A DNA stretch of 64,000 nucleotides from Pomphorhynchus laevis (GCA_012934845.2 WNNJ02002543.1:1-64000), one strand, 5' to 3'; shown: positions 33,313-46,785, counted from the first letter of the stretch. Notes: generated by a model not told the origin, from the sequence alone. Numbers and translations: made by a program.

Positions 33313-33766
33313 TTGTGAATAGAGGCGTTTCCGACACTTTGCTTAATTGACTGAGACTTACGCTCTTTACCAGATCGAATTGCTGTGCGGACCATCCTTA
33401 AACACTAGGCAGAGGTTGTTGCTGAATTGTCGTTGCATTCGTTGGTTCCTTAATGGATACCGCATGTATAATAGTAGTGCACAGATGTGCTGAGTAAACA
33501 ACGGTCCAGGATTTCTTACGAAATACGGCATTTATACTAAATGGTGTTGTTTGATACACTGGACTTCGATTCACGACTTTCAATCACCATGTCACTTCTA
33601 GACGACCACTTCAGCATCGAAATGATGAGTACCCGGCAACACTCATCAGTAGAATGAGGTACACACCTTTATTCAAACGCCAAAAATTGGGTTAAATATA
33701 TATATATATATATATAGTTTAGATTATTTATTCAAACCAGCTCCGGGATCCTTTGACGGATACTTG

Positions 33767-34440
<674 letters not shown>

Positions 34441-34479
34441 ACACTGACGAATTATATATCATAGAGATTGCATCAAAGA

Positions 34480-35150
34480 TGCTTCATAACAACGGTCCAG
34501 GATTCTATTGGAATTTGGAAATATTTTAAAAGCTGCTGTCGGTAATAATATGGAGTACACTGAACGATCAGCATACTATTCGTCACTACTAGACGTCAGA
34601 GATGACCGGCAACGCTCATCAGTAGTATGATCCATATCGATGACGTTTTGGCTGCCTGTGTGACTTTTGAAAAAGAGCATTTCCGATAAATTGCTTAAGT
34701 TTCAGTCGCAAAAAGTCGGTAAACTGGAACTTCTTATCAGACCGTCTCTATCCATATCAGGCGATTCATTTGTAGCTGCATCGCGTCATTCGTTGGATCC
34801 TTCAAAGAATTCGGCATATGTATCATAGAGATTGCATCAAAGATGCTTGATAACATCAGTCCAGGATTTCATTGGAATACGGCAATATGTTAAAAGCTGC
34901 TGTCGGTAATTAACTGGACTACACTCAACGATTAGCATAATATTCGTCAATACTAGACCCTAGAGATGACCGGCAGCGATCATCAGTAGTATGAGCTATC
35001 TCGAAGACGTATCGGCTGCCTGTGTGACTTTTGAAATAGAGCATTTCCGATAAACTGCTTAAGTTCCAGTGGCAAAAAGCTCGTAAACTGGAAACTTGCA
35101 TATCAGACCATCTCTATCCATATCAGACGATTCATTTGTTGCTGCATCGC
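34480..35150 (-). repeat. Two diverged units of the 380-bp satellite (subfamily 2)
   Basis: Two copies about 365 bases apart share GGTCCAGGATT, CTCATCAGTAG and GCTGCCTGTGTGAC with the main array. In the blocks 34583-34664 and 34942-35028 (minus strand) the hammerhead helices have changed on both sides: helix I is TACTA/TAGTA, helix III CGTCA/TGACG (first copy), and helix II GTTGCC/GGCAGC then GCTGCC/GGCAGC. The GAAA box has decayed (AAAA, GATA), so these copies are probably inactive. Confidence 0.7.
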
Positions 35151-35154
35151 AGCA

Positions 35155-35330
35155 ACAAATGTATCGCACCAACTAATGTTAGTATATACCACTAATGTTT
35201 ATATACAACTAATTTTTATATACAAATAATGTTAATACAACTACTGTAAATATACTAATGTTAATATAATTAATGTTAATATAACTAATGTTAATGCATC
35301 GCAGCAACTAATGTTTATATATAGCTGCGA
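35155..35330. repeat. Degenerate AACTAATGTTAATAT tandem repeat
   Basis: About ten imperfect units of 15-20 bases based on ACTAATGTTAATATA. GCATCGCAGCAAC occurs at both ends. Confidence 0.7.
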
Positions 35331-35488
35331 GGGAAGAAACCTTGAATAAAAACGTTAGATAATATTGAGAAATCAGCAGCAGTTGAAATATCCCAGAACG
35401 AAAAAAATGTTCGGGTCATTAGGATTAAACTACGCCCTTACATCAAATACCATTAACAAATATGCAACAGCACAAATAGGAGCGCCAA

Positions 35489-36868
35489 GTCTGTTCTTGG
35501 CGCTCCTATTGGTACTGAAAAGTTCGTCTCACAATTTGTTTGTTCGAAGGTATCGGATATTCAACACAAGCTTAAGCAATTTTGCCAGATAGGCGAGTCT
35601 GATCTGCAGACATTTTATGCATGCTTAACCAAATCACTTCAACACAATTGGACTTATGTGCAACGTACTTGCTCATGTGACCCTCTCTGGTTCAAGAAAC
35701 TAAAGGATGAACTGCGCTCTCAAATAGACAACTTACTCATGATCGATTCCGTACCGATTAACATATTGTGGGAGCTAGTCAGACTGCCAGTGAGTTTGGG
35801 CGGATTAGGTATATTTGACCCATGTAACTCTGTGAAGACGAATTATGATAGGTCGCTTACTTTCTGCCAACCTTTTGTAAACAATCTTGATTTCGAAGTT
35901 ATTTTGGAACAACAATCAATTTGCCGATCAACGTTTTCACAGTCAAATAAAGCACAGTTCCAATTACACAGACAGTCAATCTACTCTGAATTGAACGAGC
36001 ACTTACAAAACGCATTGATCATGCAACAGTTAGCGGCGCTTCTGCCTGGCTCACGGCTTATCCCTCGAACTCGAATGGCGCAGTACTGAATAACACAGTA
36101 TTTAAAGACGCTATTGCCGCTAGGTAAGGACAGATCGTCAGAGACGTTCCCAAAAATTGCTCATGTGGTCAACCGAACTCATTATCTCACGCTCTGTCAT
36201 GTAAACATGGTTACCTCCCGACCGTCAGACATAATTGTGTACGTGATTATGTTGCTAAGGAAATTACAAAAGTATCATCCGGCGTGCAGATCGAGCCATC
36301 ACTTCAACCACTCAATTTACATGTCACCTTTCAAGCATCGAGTACAACTACGGACAGGTGTGCTCGCCTATACATAGTATGTAATGGTCTTTTTGGAGGT
36401 ACTACCCAGCGCACTTTCTTAGATATATGTATATTTAACATACATGCGCCCTCAAATGCCTCCAGATCATCAAGTTCATTGTTTGATTTCCACCAAGCAC
36501 GAAAAATAGCAAAATACGAAGAAAGAATTCGCGAAATTGAACATTCAATTTTCTTGCCATTCATTTTGTCATGCTCGTCAGGTATTGGTGTCGATGCTAA
36601 CCGTTGTCTCCAAGGTATTGCACGTAAGCTAGCTCTGAAAAACTACAGCTCATACACCGCCGAAATTGCAAGGTTGCGAAGAACAATTGGTTGTATCGTC
36701 ATGCGTGGCGTATCTATGAGCCTCAGATCACCTCGCTCCACATTGTTGCAACCGGTCTCAATGTCAAGATCTTGATCCTAATGACTGATAATTTGACAGT
36801 GTTTTCATTTTCTTGGACAATTCTAAAAATAATATTATTATAAAATTTAAAAAAAAATTATAAAAAAA
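35489..36868 (+). mobile_element. RLE-D, right copy, 3' half
   Basis: The element begins abruptly at the duplication breakpoint. Frames at 35658-36089, 36114-36377 and 36284-36775 carry the thumb, the shifted knuckle and the endonuclease. They reproduce the left copy with one residue change (PRTRM for PRSRM) and the same Asp-to-Tyr change in ARLYIVC. Confidence 0.85.
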
Positions 36869-37020
36869 AATTATTATTATTAAGTAAAAATTTTCTTGAT
36901 TACAACATCTTACACAAATTACAATTAATATACACAATCTACTGACAAGCAATATTACGACAACCTTCGAGCAACGAGTGTCGAGCAGCAATCATTGTTC
37001 AAGCTAATTACAAAAGAAAA

Positions 37021-37974
37021 ATGTCTGATTCTCATTGTTGCCAATGTAATGGTCGAAATGCTGTTTGCAAAAGCTGTTTGTGTGCAAAGTCCGGCAAACT
37101 CTGTGTCGATTGTCTTCCTGGTAGCAGGTGTTCCAACCGTGCGAATTCTTCTATTGACGCTCCCACATCTGCATACTTGTCTCAGCTTACTGCACGTAGC
37201 GTAGATAAGCTTGATTCCATTCCGTTAAGTCACGATGATTCTAGCGAGTACGTGTCATTTGAATTGAAATGTGACGGTTTTGGTTGTTCTTTATATACTG
37301 TTGTCGAGTCTCCTCGTAGGGTATCTCGAGATTTCTTTCTTCAACGATTCATCTGTGGAATTTATGCTGCAAAACGCATTACAACTATAGAACAATCCTT
37401 AGAACAGGCGAATGTTGCTATAAGCAATTTGGAGGCTAAGATCGATGAACTAAAATTAGCACAATCCAAGGAAATATCTTCTAACCTTTCTCAAAATCTA
37501 TCATCTCACAAAACCTCTCCATTTCAGAATCGTAGTTTCGCAAGTGTAGTACGTAGAGAAGTAACGCGTTATATCCTTGCCACTTCTAATATTAAATCAA
37601 GTATCTGCTCCCCGTTGGAAATCATTAACAGTTGCAAAAAATCAGCTTTGCGCTCGTCAAATTTTATTATACGCAATCTACTAAATACAGCGGATGATGA
37701 AGCTAGTGTTAGAGACATTTTATCCGCTGTAGGCATTCAAATAACTTCAAAATTTTCAATTAAGGTCCATCGACTTCCAGCCAAAAGAACAGACATTCCT
37801 CCGTGGACTTTAGTTTCAACGGACGAGGTAACGGCCAGCAACGTTTTATCAAACTCTTATAAATTGAGAAAAGTTGATCGTTTTAGGAATGTTTACATCA
37901 TGCCGGATTTTTTCCCGAAGAGCGTGTTGCCAATCAGGTTCTGCGCAAACAGCTACAAGAGAAAAGACTTGTAA
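37021..37974 (+). pseudogene. LINE3 ORF1 (right)
   Basis: It is identical to the left copy except for Ser to Tyr in RYILATS. The C-terminal tail (LRKQLQEKRL, NYIIRNFQIVRRPN) continues in another frame after about 37915, as in the left copy, so this break predates the duplication. Confidence 0.7.
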
Positions 37975-38087
37975 ACCCAAATAGTAATTACATAATTAGA
38001 AATTTTCAAATTGTTCGTAGACCGAATAATGGAAAGGTAGGCACAACACCCGTTAATTCCTCATTAATGGATGGGTCGTCTATATGA

Positions 38088-38966
38088 CTATCCTCTTCTG
38101 CAAGAAGTGGTAGTCAGGTTTGTGAGCACCACAAGTCTTTTAGACTGTTACTATTTAATGTGGAAGGTTTGGCGTCTTTGATCGAGCAAGGTATTGAATC
38201 CTGGTTCGATACCTTTCACGTTGTGGTACTATTAGAGACCATGTTTACTAATAATTATTCTTTACCTGGTTTTTATACATTCGACAATCCTGCTTTATTG
38301 GGCATTCGTGGTCGCCCCGCGGGTGGAATAATTTTAGGTTTAAATAGGGCCTTCAGGGATTGGCAATGTAGGTATTTGCTGAATTCTATACTGCTTGAAA
38401 CACCTGTCATCACTTTTATCGCATGCTATTTCAAACCCACACTTACCGCGGCAGATATAATTGACGAAATTTCTCAGCTTCTTTCAACTCTAAACAGCAC
38501 AGTCCCGATAATTATCGCAGGAGATTTTAATGCAAGATTCACCAGTCCAATCACAGGAAAATTGCGAATTCTTGTCAATTACTTTAAGTCTATAAATCTA
38601 AAGTTATACGTCCCTAATGAAAATTGGTCCTACGAATCTTCTACAGGTAAAAGCTGTATAGACATCATATTTACTAACGTGCATGTAAGACATATAGGGC
38701 TAGAACTATCTTCAAAATGGGCGTTAGTTCGTAAACACAAACCTGTCTCGTGTATTTTCGATTGCATATACAACATACAATCAATAGATTTGCCCCGTCA
38801 ACCTAGCAGGAAATTATGTATTTCAGCAATTGATTATAGTCAAATAAATCTAGCTTTTCAATTCCTTAGATCAGGAGAACTGGGGAACAGCATTACTTCT
38901 GTAATTTCCACCCTTCTATCGGCTTGTAGATATGAATCAGACTATTCAAAAAAAACTCATACCTAG
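38088..38966 (+). pseudogene. LINE3 AP-type endonuclease (right)
   Basis: The frame is open from 38088 with no ATG before the domain; RLLLFNVEGLASL starts the fold. GDFNAR is near 38520-38540. One residue differs from the left copy (CISAID for CTSAID). The frame leaves register in an A-run near 38950, after which FKKNSYLVKPAWFKQFQ continues in the next frame. Confidence 0.7.
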
Positions 38967-39091
38967 TAAAACCCGCTTGGTTTAAACAGTTTCAGCAACA
39001 TTTAATTCAATTAAATAAAAGTTATCGGTTCGATTTAACGGTAAGGAAAGATTTTGTAGATTTACGTAGGCTTTACGTTAAACTTGTATCG

Positions 39092-40913
39092 ATGTATCGT
39101 AGAGAACGACGTTTAGAGATTGAACGACGGGAATTGTCTAAGGCGGAGTCGACACCGTGGATACTTAAGAAAGCTAACATTAGAACATATTCCAGGATTC
39201 AAATAGAAAATTGGAAATCACACTTCCAATCTATTTTGCGCCATTCAATATTAGAAGACATGCCTGTACGTTTATCTTCAGTTTCATGCATAAATTCAAT
39301 ATACGGTTCAGATCCTCTGAATTTACCTTTTACGCCGTTTGAAGTCGTAAGATCCCTATCAATCTTAAAAGATCATAAAGCTGCCGGGTTAGATCAATTA
39401 TGCGTAGAACAGTTAAAGTCGACTATCGATATTTTGATAGACTACTGGACAGAACTTTTCAATCTACTTCTTGCAGGTCATCCGTTTCCGATTTCGTGGC
39501 GCGACGGTGTAATTAAGATCCTGCATAAGGGCAAAGGTGACTATGATTCACTGGATGCGTACAGGGGGATTGCGATATTGAATCACAGTTATAAGTTATT
39601 GACTCATATAATGTATATGCGCCTTATTAAGTTTCGCGAGCATCTCTTACCTACGGAGCAGTATGGATTCCGCCCGAAAAGGTCAACGTCCGATGCAATA
39701 AAGCATGTCCGTGACGAAGTCACCAATTGTTTCGCTAATCGTAGACCGTTGTATGCTACTTTTGTTGACTTTGAGCGAGCATTTGACACAGTGAATCGTT
39801 CTTTGTTACTTGATAAACTTTCCACCAGTGTCCGTTAGTGGTCGCTTTTTGTATCTTATTTATTCTGTGCTTCAGCCTAATCGCCTTAAAGTATCTGATG
39901 GTATCAACACCTCTGATTTCTTTTTTGCTAATCGCGGTGTTTTACAGGGAGATCCACTCAGCCCTATATTATTTTCCTTTTTTGTTATGGATTTGCCTAT
40001 GCATCTTCGTCATGCATCGAATGAAGTCTCTTGTACCCTCTATGCCGACGATCTAGTAATATTAGCCAAAGATCTTTTATCCGCTCAAAGTGCGTTAGAT
40101 GCTCTGTCATCCTATTGTTTATCAAATCAGTTGACGGTGAATGTAAATAAATCGAAAGCCCTTAAATTTCGGTTAGGTGGACCTTTGCGTCGATCTGACA
40201 TGCTGAGAATAGGCAATGTAGATTTAGAATTCTGCAATAGTTACAATTATTTGGGAGTATTACTTTCGTCGAAATGGTCATTTACTGAACACCTACATCG
40301 TAAATCCTCGAAGTTAGTTGTAGCAACCTCTTATGCAAAAAACTTAGGTTCTTTATCTTTCTCAGGAGCCCTCCGGTATTTTCGAAGTACGTTGCTTCCC
40401 ATAGTTTCATATGCTTTGCCAGTTATCTGGTCGGATTTAAGTCCCTTCAATTTTCAGCAGTTGGACTGGTGTCAATGGAGATTTGTGAAGCGAATTGTTG
40501 GAGTTTCACCAAAATGTTCTTCATCGGTTATAGCGATACTATCATCGTTAGAACCTTGCTCTAAATACATCTGCTCAACATTTAATCTTGAACACACTGC
40601 ATCATTTACTACTAACCTGAACATGTTCTTTCGAAAGACGACGTCATTGGATTCTGAATTTTATCTTACTCCGGCATTCTTACAGACTAAATGGAGAGAA
40701 CCCTGTGCAAGGAAAATACCGCTGATCTGGAGAGCATCTGTCCATGGATATCACGATAAATTCTGCGCTATTAGAATTCCAGTACATGCACGGTGCTCTT
40801 TGTGCATTTGTGTTCTTTGCAAAAATGAATGCGCATCTAACCTGCATATCTTCACTTGCTCAATTTTGAAAAATATGTCACTATCCGATATTATCAGTAG
40901 GAGAAGATTTTGA
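39092..40913 (+). pseudogene. LINE3 RT (right), two overlapping frames
   Basis: The first frame (39092-39838) ends after motif A (FVDFERAFDTVN). The second (39810-40913) holds VSGRFLYLIYSVL, motif B GVLQGDPLSPILF, motif C TLYADDLVIL and the C-terminal finger CVLCKNECASNLHIFTC. Differences from the left copy are few (IRTYS, SGALRY, ARKIPL, TCSIL). Confidence 0.75.
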
Positions 40914-41131
40914 AATACAATTTATTAAATTGATAAACTTTTGGTGTATTTATTTTGTTTACACAGTACCGAAAGGTAAACAGGTATAATAAATTCTCTC
41001 ATTATTATTGTATATATAAACAAATGATCGCTCAATCGTCTAGTGGGCCCATTTGCGGGAACCCCTTTTTTGTAAATTTATTAAATAAATTTATTATTAA
41101 AAAAATTATTATTATTAAAAATTCGATTTTT

Positions 41132-41490
41132 TTTATTCTTTTTTTTATATTACAATCTCTGGGTTACCCGCAAATGGGCCCGTAAATAAAAATTCAGTTC
41201 AGTTTGGGTTCAAAATTCTGGACGTCCGATTGCAGATCGCGTTCCTCTGATGCATCGCGATGTCATTTTTGCAAGTAATAGGCCTAGACGCGTTCTAAGC
41301 TTTGTAAGCTCGTCGGGGTATTAGCTTGCTCGCTTATTTGTCAATTTAGATGCGATCCGTCTTAAAAGTTGTGTGGCATTGTCACCGCTTCCACCTGAGA
41401 ATGAGAAGACGGCGGGTACAAGAGACCCCCGCTCGAACTCTGTTATTCTTTCGAGATATTTACTGCGCTTTCGCTGTTGGTGGTACTTAT
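41132..41490 (-). mobile_element. RLE-E, right copy
   Basis: Mirror of 16553-16911, with the same C-terminal peptide, 3' UTR block and flanking AAATTCGATTTTT duplication. It shows that RLE-E and LINE3 were in place before the arms were copied. Confidence 0.8.
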
Positions 41491-43343
41491 AAATTCGATT
41501 TTTGAAATAAAAAAATTCTATTTCACTGTTTACTAAAAAATAAAAACCAATGAGTGAACAGTCAATTTATAATATAAAAAATTAATACTTACCTTCGTTT
41601 ACAATTTCTTCGCACACACTAATTTGTCGCGTCACAGCGGTTCAGAACCACTGCATATAAATAATAATATTTTGCTTGCGAAATAGCCTTTTGGCTTTGG
41701 TATGTATTGGAATAATAATACTGTGAAATATATACGAAAAATTTATATTTGCGGAACTATTAAGCATTGATGTCTTCATAATGTAGTTTCGTAGATGACA
41801 CAAACGCTATCTTACGTCTTACTATCTTTTGTTAGCATTAGCTGTTTGTATAATATGTCTTATATAATTTGTTTTATAAATATGTGTTATATAATTTTAT
41901 CCTGATGGTGATATCAGTTTAAAATTATTATTATAACATACAAGACTATAGCAAAAAAAGATACAAGACTATAGCCATGCGGCTGTTTTGTCTGCTCACG
42001 GTAAAACCAATTTTATGTCAGCAAAATCTTAATCCGGATACAGGATATTGTAAAAATAAAAATATTGATAAAATAAAAATTTTGATTTCAAATTTATTTG
42101 AAATCAAAAATTTGATTTCAAAAAATTCTATTCACTCTCTCCTTCCATCAGTTAACTTTTCAGTGAACAGCAAATGTATAACATTGATTATTATCACAAC
42201 ATGAATAATCTTTTTAAAATTGGTTGCCATAAACATCTATCAACATGCCATTTGAACAAAAAATAATATATACTGCAAACTAAATTTAAAAACGAAATTC
42301 TTAAAGCTAATAGAAATAATAATTAAATGATGAGATCAATATGTTATGCATAAACTTTGACTTGACTTTTTATTTCCCAATTGTTCTTGACCTTTCATAA
42401 AACACCACGTTAAAAATTTTTAAACATTACAAACATTTCATATTTAAAATTATATATAGTACAGAATATATTGTTTAATTATGATATGATTATTGCATAC
42501 TCAGTATTGATCAAGGTGATATATTACCATTGGGCAGCATGCAATCAATATGTATTACAAAAACGATATTAATAAAGAACATATCTAATACTATGATGCA
42601 TATGAATAGACATATCATATGTTAATAAGGCATGAATAAACCGGCTTTATAATCACACAACTAAATAAAACTGCCGAGTTCAATCAACAGATGAAATGAA
42701 CAGATCACTTATCTTAAGTTTCGATTTTATACTATACATAAGTTTAAAAATAGAAATGTCTTAATCTCAAATAATTTAACACATTATTCTATAAAGTCCT
42801 GCAGGAATTGCTATTTAATCAGGTTTCGGCTACCATCTTGACCCAATTTTGCGACTTTATTAATTATATTGGTTGGTTATTTCAATGGTGTTCAGCCGGT
42901 GAGTTAAATCCGAACATGCACGCATTGATCTCAATCGACGTCTGAAAACGTACGATTGGCAACGCAGCCGTCCAAATTCATGCAGCAATAAAATATGACG
43001 TAGAGGGTGATATGGTAAGTTAGAGATTCTTGAATAAGATATATCAGCTTTAATAATTAGATTATATAACTGAGTCTACGTATTTTATATTACATATACA
43101 CATTAAAAATAAAGATAAATAATTATAAATAATAAATAATTATAACGATTTTAGACAATTAATATTTTTATAACGATAAAATTCAAGATACTGCTTGTTG
43201 TATAGTACACTAAGAGATATGCCAAGATACTTTATTATTCAATCTACAAAATAGTAAAGTAAAAATACGTGTAACCAAGTGTATGGCAATCTTCCATCGA
43301 AATTAAAATCTTCCAAGCAATTAAGAGCTCTTCCGTGCCTTAA

Positions 43344-44380
43344 GAGATATATAGACCAGACGGACCCGTCATCTTTCGAAGGTTGCTTGTGGGAATCAGA
43401 TCTAGTATTGATTTGTTAAGTTCATCACACGGGTATAGTTTATTATGTATAAAATCGCGCTATGTTGAACATTAAATATATTCGATTTGACTAAACGGAA
43501 CATTAGGAAGTCCAAATTCCTTTGCTATCATAGAATCTTCACAGTGTTCGATAGAAGTAATTTCAGCCATCAGAAAGTCATTAAAAATTCGACTGCCCGG
43601 AATTAAAGCTGCAGTTTCACCTCCAGAAAAAGAAACTAGGTATTTAGTGGATTCATGTTAGATGCATGCAATAATCTGACCATCATTTAGCAGAATAGTA
43701 GCATAATGAGAGCACGGCTCAAATAAATGAGCACCATGAACGACATGCCCATATTTTTATACACCGAACAAACTCTCTTACTACCACAGGGCCTTGATGA
43801 TATGGCCAGTCAGGTAGATCAGCACTATAACACGATCTTCGATCGTGTTTAAGCATGTCTGCATGATAAACTGTATTAGTTGATTAGCACATTGAACACA
43901 TCACAGAGCTTAAGGTAACAGGTAAATTTTATATTTTATAAATTTTATAAGTTAAATATCTATATTTTACACTGATGTGATCAGAAGATCATAGATCGGC
44001 GCTATTAAAGAAAATATGCTTAAAATGCATCTCGGAAAATACGGTTTCAGATATTCATTACATTGAAAGTTTCATATACAGAATAATTTCTAGCTGAATG
44101 GATGATTAGCCTAGACGGTTAGGCGTAGAACCACGTGTAAGAAAAAATTAAACACAATAAAACCAATCAGAGAATGCAACAGAGCGAAAAGTGTAAGTCG
44201 AAACGTTCAAACGATTTTCATTCGGCCTGCAAAAGAATAGATAATACACACAAATTATCGTCGATTTCGATAGAATATTATCATATTAATATTATTAATA
44301 TTAATAATACAAATTATCGTCGATTATCTAGTAATTCGTTCTGATAATAAGGTAAATAACGTTTTTGTTTCTCAAAATTT
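43344..44380. other. Unassigned sequence beyond the right arm
   Basis: Mostly AT-rich. It includes one unrecognised open segment on the minus strand (43460-43740, listed separately) and a TAATATTAT-rich stretch at 44280-44310. CGAAACGTTCAAACG at about 44202 resembles Penelope-type end motifs. If the left arm continues past L2-1, the homologue of this stretch should lie to the left of the window. Confidence 0.4.
43460..43740 (-). pseudogene. Unrecognised coding remnant
   Basis: The minus strand translates as YGHVVHGAHLFEPCSHYATI, one stop, then STKYLVSFSGGETAALIPGS and RIFNDFLMAEITSIEHCEDS, with FGLPNVPFSQIEYI before a stop. The composition is protein-like and holds over about 90 codons with one interruption. 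I do not recognise the family. It may be a worn transposase, a host-gene piece or chance. Confidence 0.3.
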
Positions 44381-45860
44381 TGGCGAAATAGAAGAGCTTT
44401 CTTCTATTAGGAAGCTGGTAAATCTTGTAACCATTATGCCCAAAATACATATAGCAAAAAACACGTTCTTTAACGAGTTCCTTAGATCATTAATTTATCA
44501 ATATCCTGAAAGAGTTATTCTAAACCCGGCTAAGGTAGTCAATAACTCTTACAATATTTCTTTTGTTACTTCTGGCCAAGCCTCAGCATACTTGAAATAC
44601 TTCAACGAAAAGTTATCAAACAAAGGGATATCGGCCTTCAAGCCAATCTACGCTTTTGCCAAGATAACCAACATTATTTCCGATCTCGACGAGGAAGACA
44701 TCAAAGATCTTGAAAAGATCTTTGACTTACAATGGGTACGATTTTGCAGAAATAAAGATGATTATCATCTTTCGATTGCGTTTGCGAGCACGACGAAGGA
44801 GAACGCTAACATCCTTGCTAACTCGGCGTACAACCCCTTCTTGGGGTTGCAGATCTTCACCCATGTTAGTTCTGACAATTAAACCTCCCCCCATTTTAAT
44901 AATTGCCACTGCTGGGGGCATTGGTGATCTGGGTGCAAGAGAAAGTGCCGCGTTTGCGGCATTTTGGACAAGGATCACACCCCAGAATGCAAGGGCACAC
45001 CAGCATGTAGTAACTGTGGCCAACAATACCCAGCATGGCGAAGGAGATGCTCTGTCTTTAAGGAATATGTCAAGAGACATTCTCTCCCGGATACAACATC
45101 TAATTCCGCAAACAAATTTAATACGGTGTGCAGCTCGTCAGTTTTAAACACAGAAGATTTCACGAGCCTATTCAAAATATTGCATCATAACTCCATGAAA
45201 TCAATATAACAACTTAAAACAGGCTTGTGAACTTTCGTAAATTACCAGTAATCTCCGCTCCTGTACCCAATATATCAAAAAAGAGATCCACATCTTATAC
45301 CTCAAACAAGAAGTCAAAGAAGATAGCGACTTCTTCGAATCCACAGATCTCTTCCGTCAAGCTCGTGAAAAACGAAAACAACTGGGACTTTGCGGTCACT
45401 AGGGGAGATGAAGATAACGCTTGTAGGCAAGTGTCTCTAACTTGTCCGGCTGGGTGTGGGAAGGGCAACCTTCTCACCTCCGGTTCGGACTAGGAGGAGG
45501 CATCCCACTCCAGCTAACTTAACACAATGCAAAGTAATCAAGATCATTAGAGATGCAGATGTTATAGTCCTTCAGGAGACGCGATCTATTCGTATCCTCT
45601 AGGACATTACTCGATTTATCCCTAAGCACATCTACACCAACTTTACTCCGTACATAACCCCCTTACTTCTCTTTATCTAAAGGTCTTTTAACCCTAGTGA
45701 AATGCTCGTTAAGATTTTCCCTCCTGTTAAACTACTCTTGTCCAGCCCTGTCTCGTGTAGCTATATCATTCTGTAAAATCGGTAAACGCATCAGTATTAA
45801 TGTGCTTACCGTTTATACTCTGTGTTTATACAACAGCAGAGTTGCTCTTATCTGCTTTCC
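44380..45860 (+). mobile_element. I/Jockey-like LINE fragment: ORF1 and start of endonuclease
   Basis: ORF1 runs in one frame at 44436-44882 (FVTSGQASAYLKYFNEKLS; the same module as KISFTTSDLANAYKEFFNNN at 62465-62983). It then shifts to a two-knuckle zinc region at about 44940-45050 (CRVCGILDKDHTPEC, CSNCGQQYPAWRRRC), and continues to about 45490. DADVIVLQETRSIRI at about 45555-45600 begins the AP endonuclease, which fades by 45860. No RT remains. Confidence 0.7.
44436..45493 (+). pseudogene. Gag-like ORF1 of the I-like LINE, in three frames
   Basis: The N-terminal part is 148 codons with an RRM-like pattern. The CCHC knuckles follow in a second frame (44964-45209) and a Lys/Ser-rich tail in a third (45227-45493). 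C-x2-C...H-x4-C followed by C-x2-C...C is the usual nucleic-acid-binding arrangement for ORF1 of I and Jockey elements. Confidence 0.6.
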
Positions 45861-46059
45861 GTATTACGACATTATCCATTTCTCGTAGCTCTCGTACCTC
45901 TTTGAATTGTGGTGTTGTCAAATTTCTTATTGTTCCTTGATTGGGTTTGATTTTAAGATACTCGTTATAGCACTATGAACCAAAATAGTTAGTCAACGAT
46001 TTTCTTTTGATGTCGTCTTTAATATTTTTAAACGCATCAGACGTTTTTATATGGTAAAA

Positions 46060-46785
46060 GGCAGAATACATTTCGGAAGGACTACGTCAACTTAATACAA
46101 CAAACTATGAAGCGGCAGATGCTCATACACTTAGCTCACTTAACGAAAGATTAAGTAACCTTATTAGTCGTCATACGAGCACAGGTTTTCTCCAAGTGAC
46201 CGACAGAGATAAATTAGTTCCAACTAGTTGGAATATTGGTAAATACTGCATGTTACCTAAGATTCATAAAGAATCGAGATCTGTTGTCGGACGTCCTATT
46301 GTTAATTGCATTGGAACAATTACGAAACAACTTTCAAAATTTTTACACAATTTGCTATTACCCTTCACAAGTAAAGTAAATTCGTACATTAGAAGCTCGT
46401 CAGAATTTTTGGATAAACTTAAAACGATTAAATCCGAAATAAAACCGAGCGATATTATGATAACTATGGTTATAGAATCTCTCTACCCATCAATACCACA
46501 TACAAACAGTATACTGGCTGTACGTAAAGCAATGGAGGCGGATAATTGGTGTTTTAAAAAAGAAAGAATGTGTTCTTGATAGCTTGGCCTTTATTCTTGA
46601 GAATAACTATTTTAAATTTAATGGTGATCGATATAGACAAACAGCTGGAACAGCTATGGGTACAGCTCTGGCATTCGTATATGCTACTTTATTTATGGAT
46701 GATTTTGAAACAGCTGCTATAAATGCGTTTGAGCTAAAACCGTCATTATTTGTGCGATACATAGACGATATTATTATTATAACAT
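46060..46785 (+). mobile_element. Penelope-like element, RT part (first piece)
   Basis: The RT reads CMLPKIHKESRSVVGRPIVN, then MITMVIESLYPSIPH, then GTAMGTALAFVYATLFMDDF and RYIDDIIII. The LPKIHK, GTAMGT and RYIDDI signatures are those of Penelope-like RT. The element is broken in a few places and is interrupted after RYIDDI by the CR1 insertion. The remainder resumes at 51085. Confidence 0.8.

Larger units (their letters stand above)
31955..33667 (-). repeat. 380-bp tandem satellite, about 4.5 units, with hammerhead boxes on the minus strand
   Basis: The landmark AATAGT(AGT)GCACAGATGTG recurs at 31955, 32331, 32711, 33091 and 33470, giving periods of about 376-381 bases. Units are about 95-99% alike. 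A 61-residue frame repeated on the minus strand (MKVVNRSPVYQATPFSI) is probably a by-product of repetition, since its start is not conserved in the diverged copies. Each unit contains one hammerhead-like block. Diverged relatives follow at 34480-35150 and 54455-55030. Confidence 0.9.
36869..41119 (+). mobile_element. LINE3, right copy
   Basis: Same element as 16925-21175 in inverse orientation. ORF1 is at 37021-37974, the endonuclease at about 38088-38966, and the RT at 39092-39838 and 39810-40913. The GGGCCCATTTGCGGGAACC block is at 41045-41063. Motifs B and C of the RT share one frame here (FFVMDLPMH). Confidence 0.85.
35489..43343. repeat. Right arm of the large inverted duplication
   Basis: It is the reverse complement of 16012-22555 followed by 5627-4316, without the 10-kb block that splits the left arm. 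It carries the 3' half of RLE-D, LINE3, RLE-E, one copy of X and the AT-rich outer segment. The inner end starts within the RLE-D ORF, preceded by a 15-base snap-back at 35475-35489. Confidence 0.9.

Noticed and set aside
32259-33583. 61-residue frame repeated four times as a real small gene
   Set aside because: It recurs because the 380-bp unit recurs; start and frame are not kept in the diverged units, while the RNA pairings are.
31955-33667. CRISPR-like array
   Set aside because: Units are 380 bases of nearly uniform sequence without unique spacers, in an animal genome.
44727-45080. 117-residue minus-strand frame
   Set aside because: It lies opposite the zinc-knuckle region of the I-like ORF1 and is a by-product of its codons.
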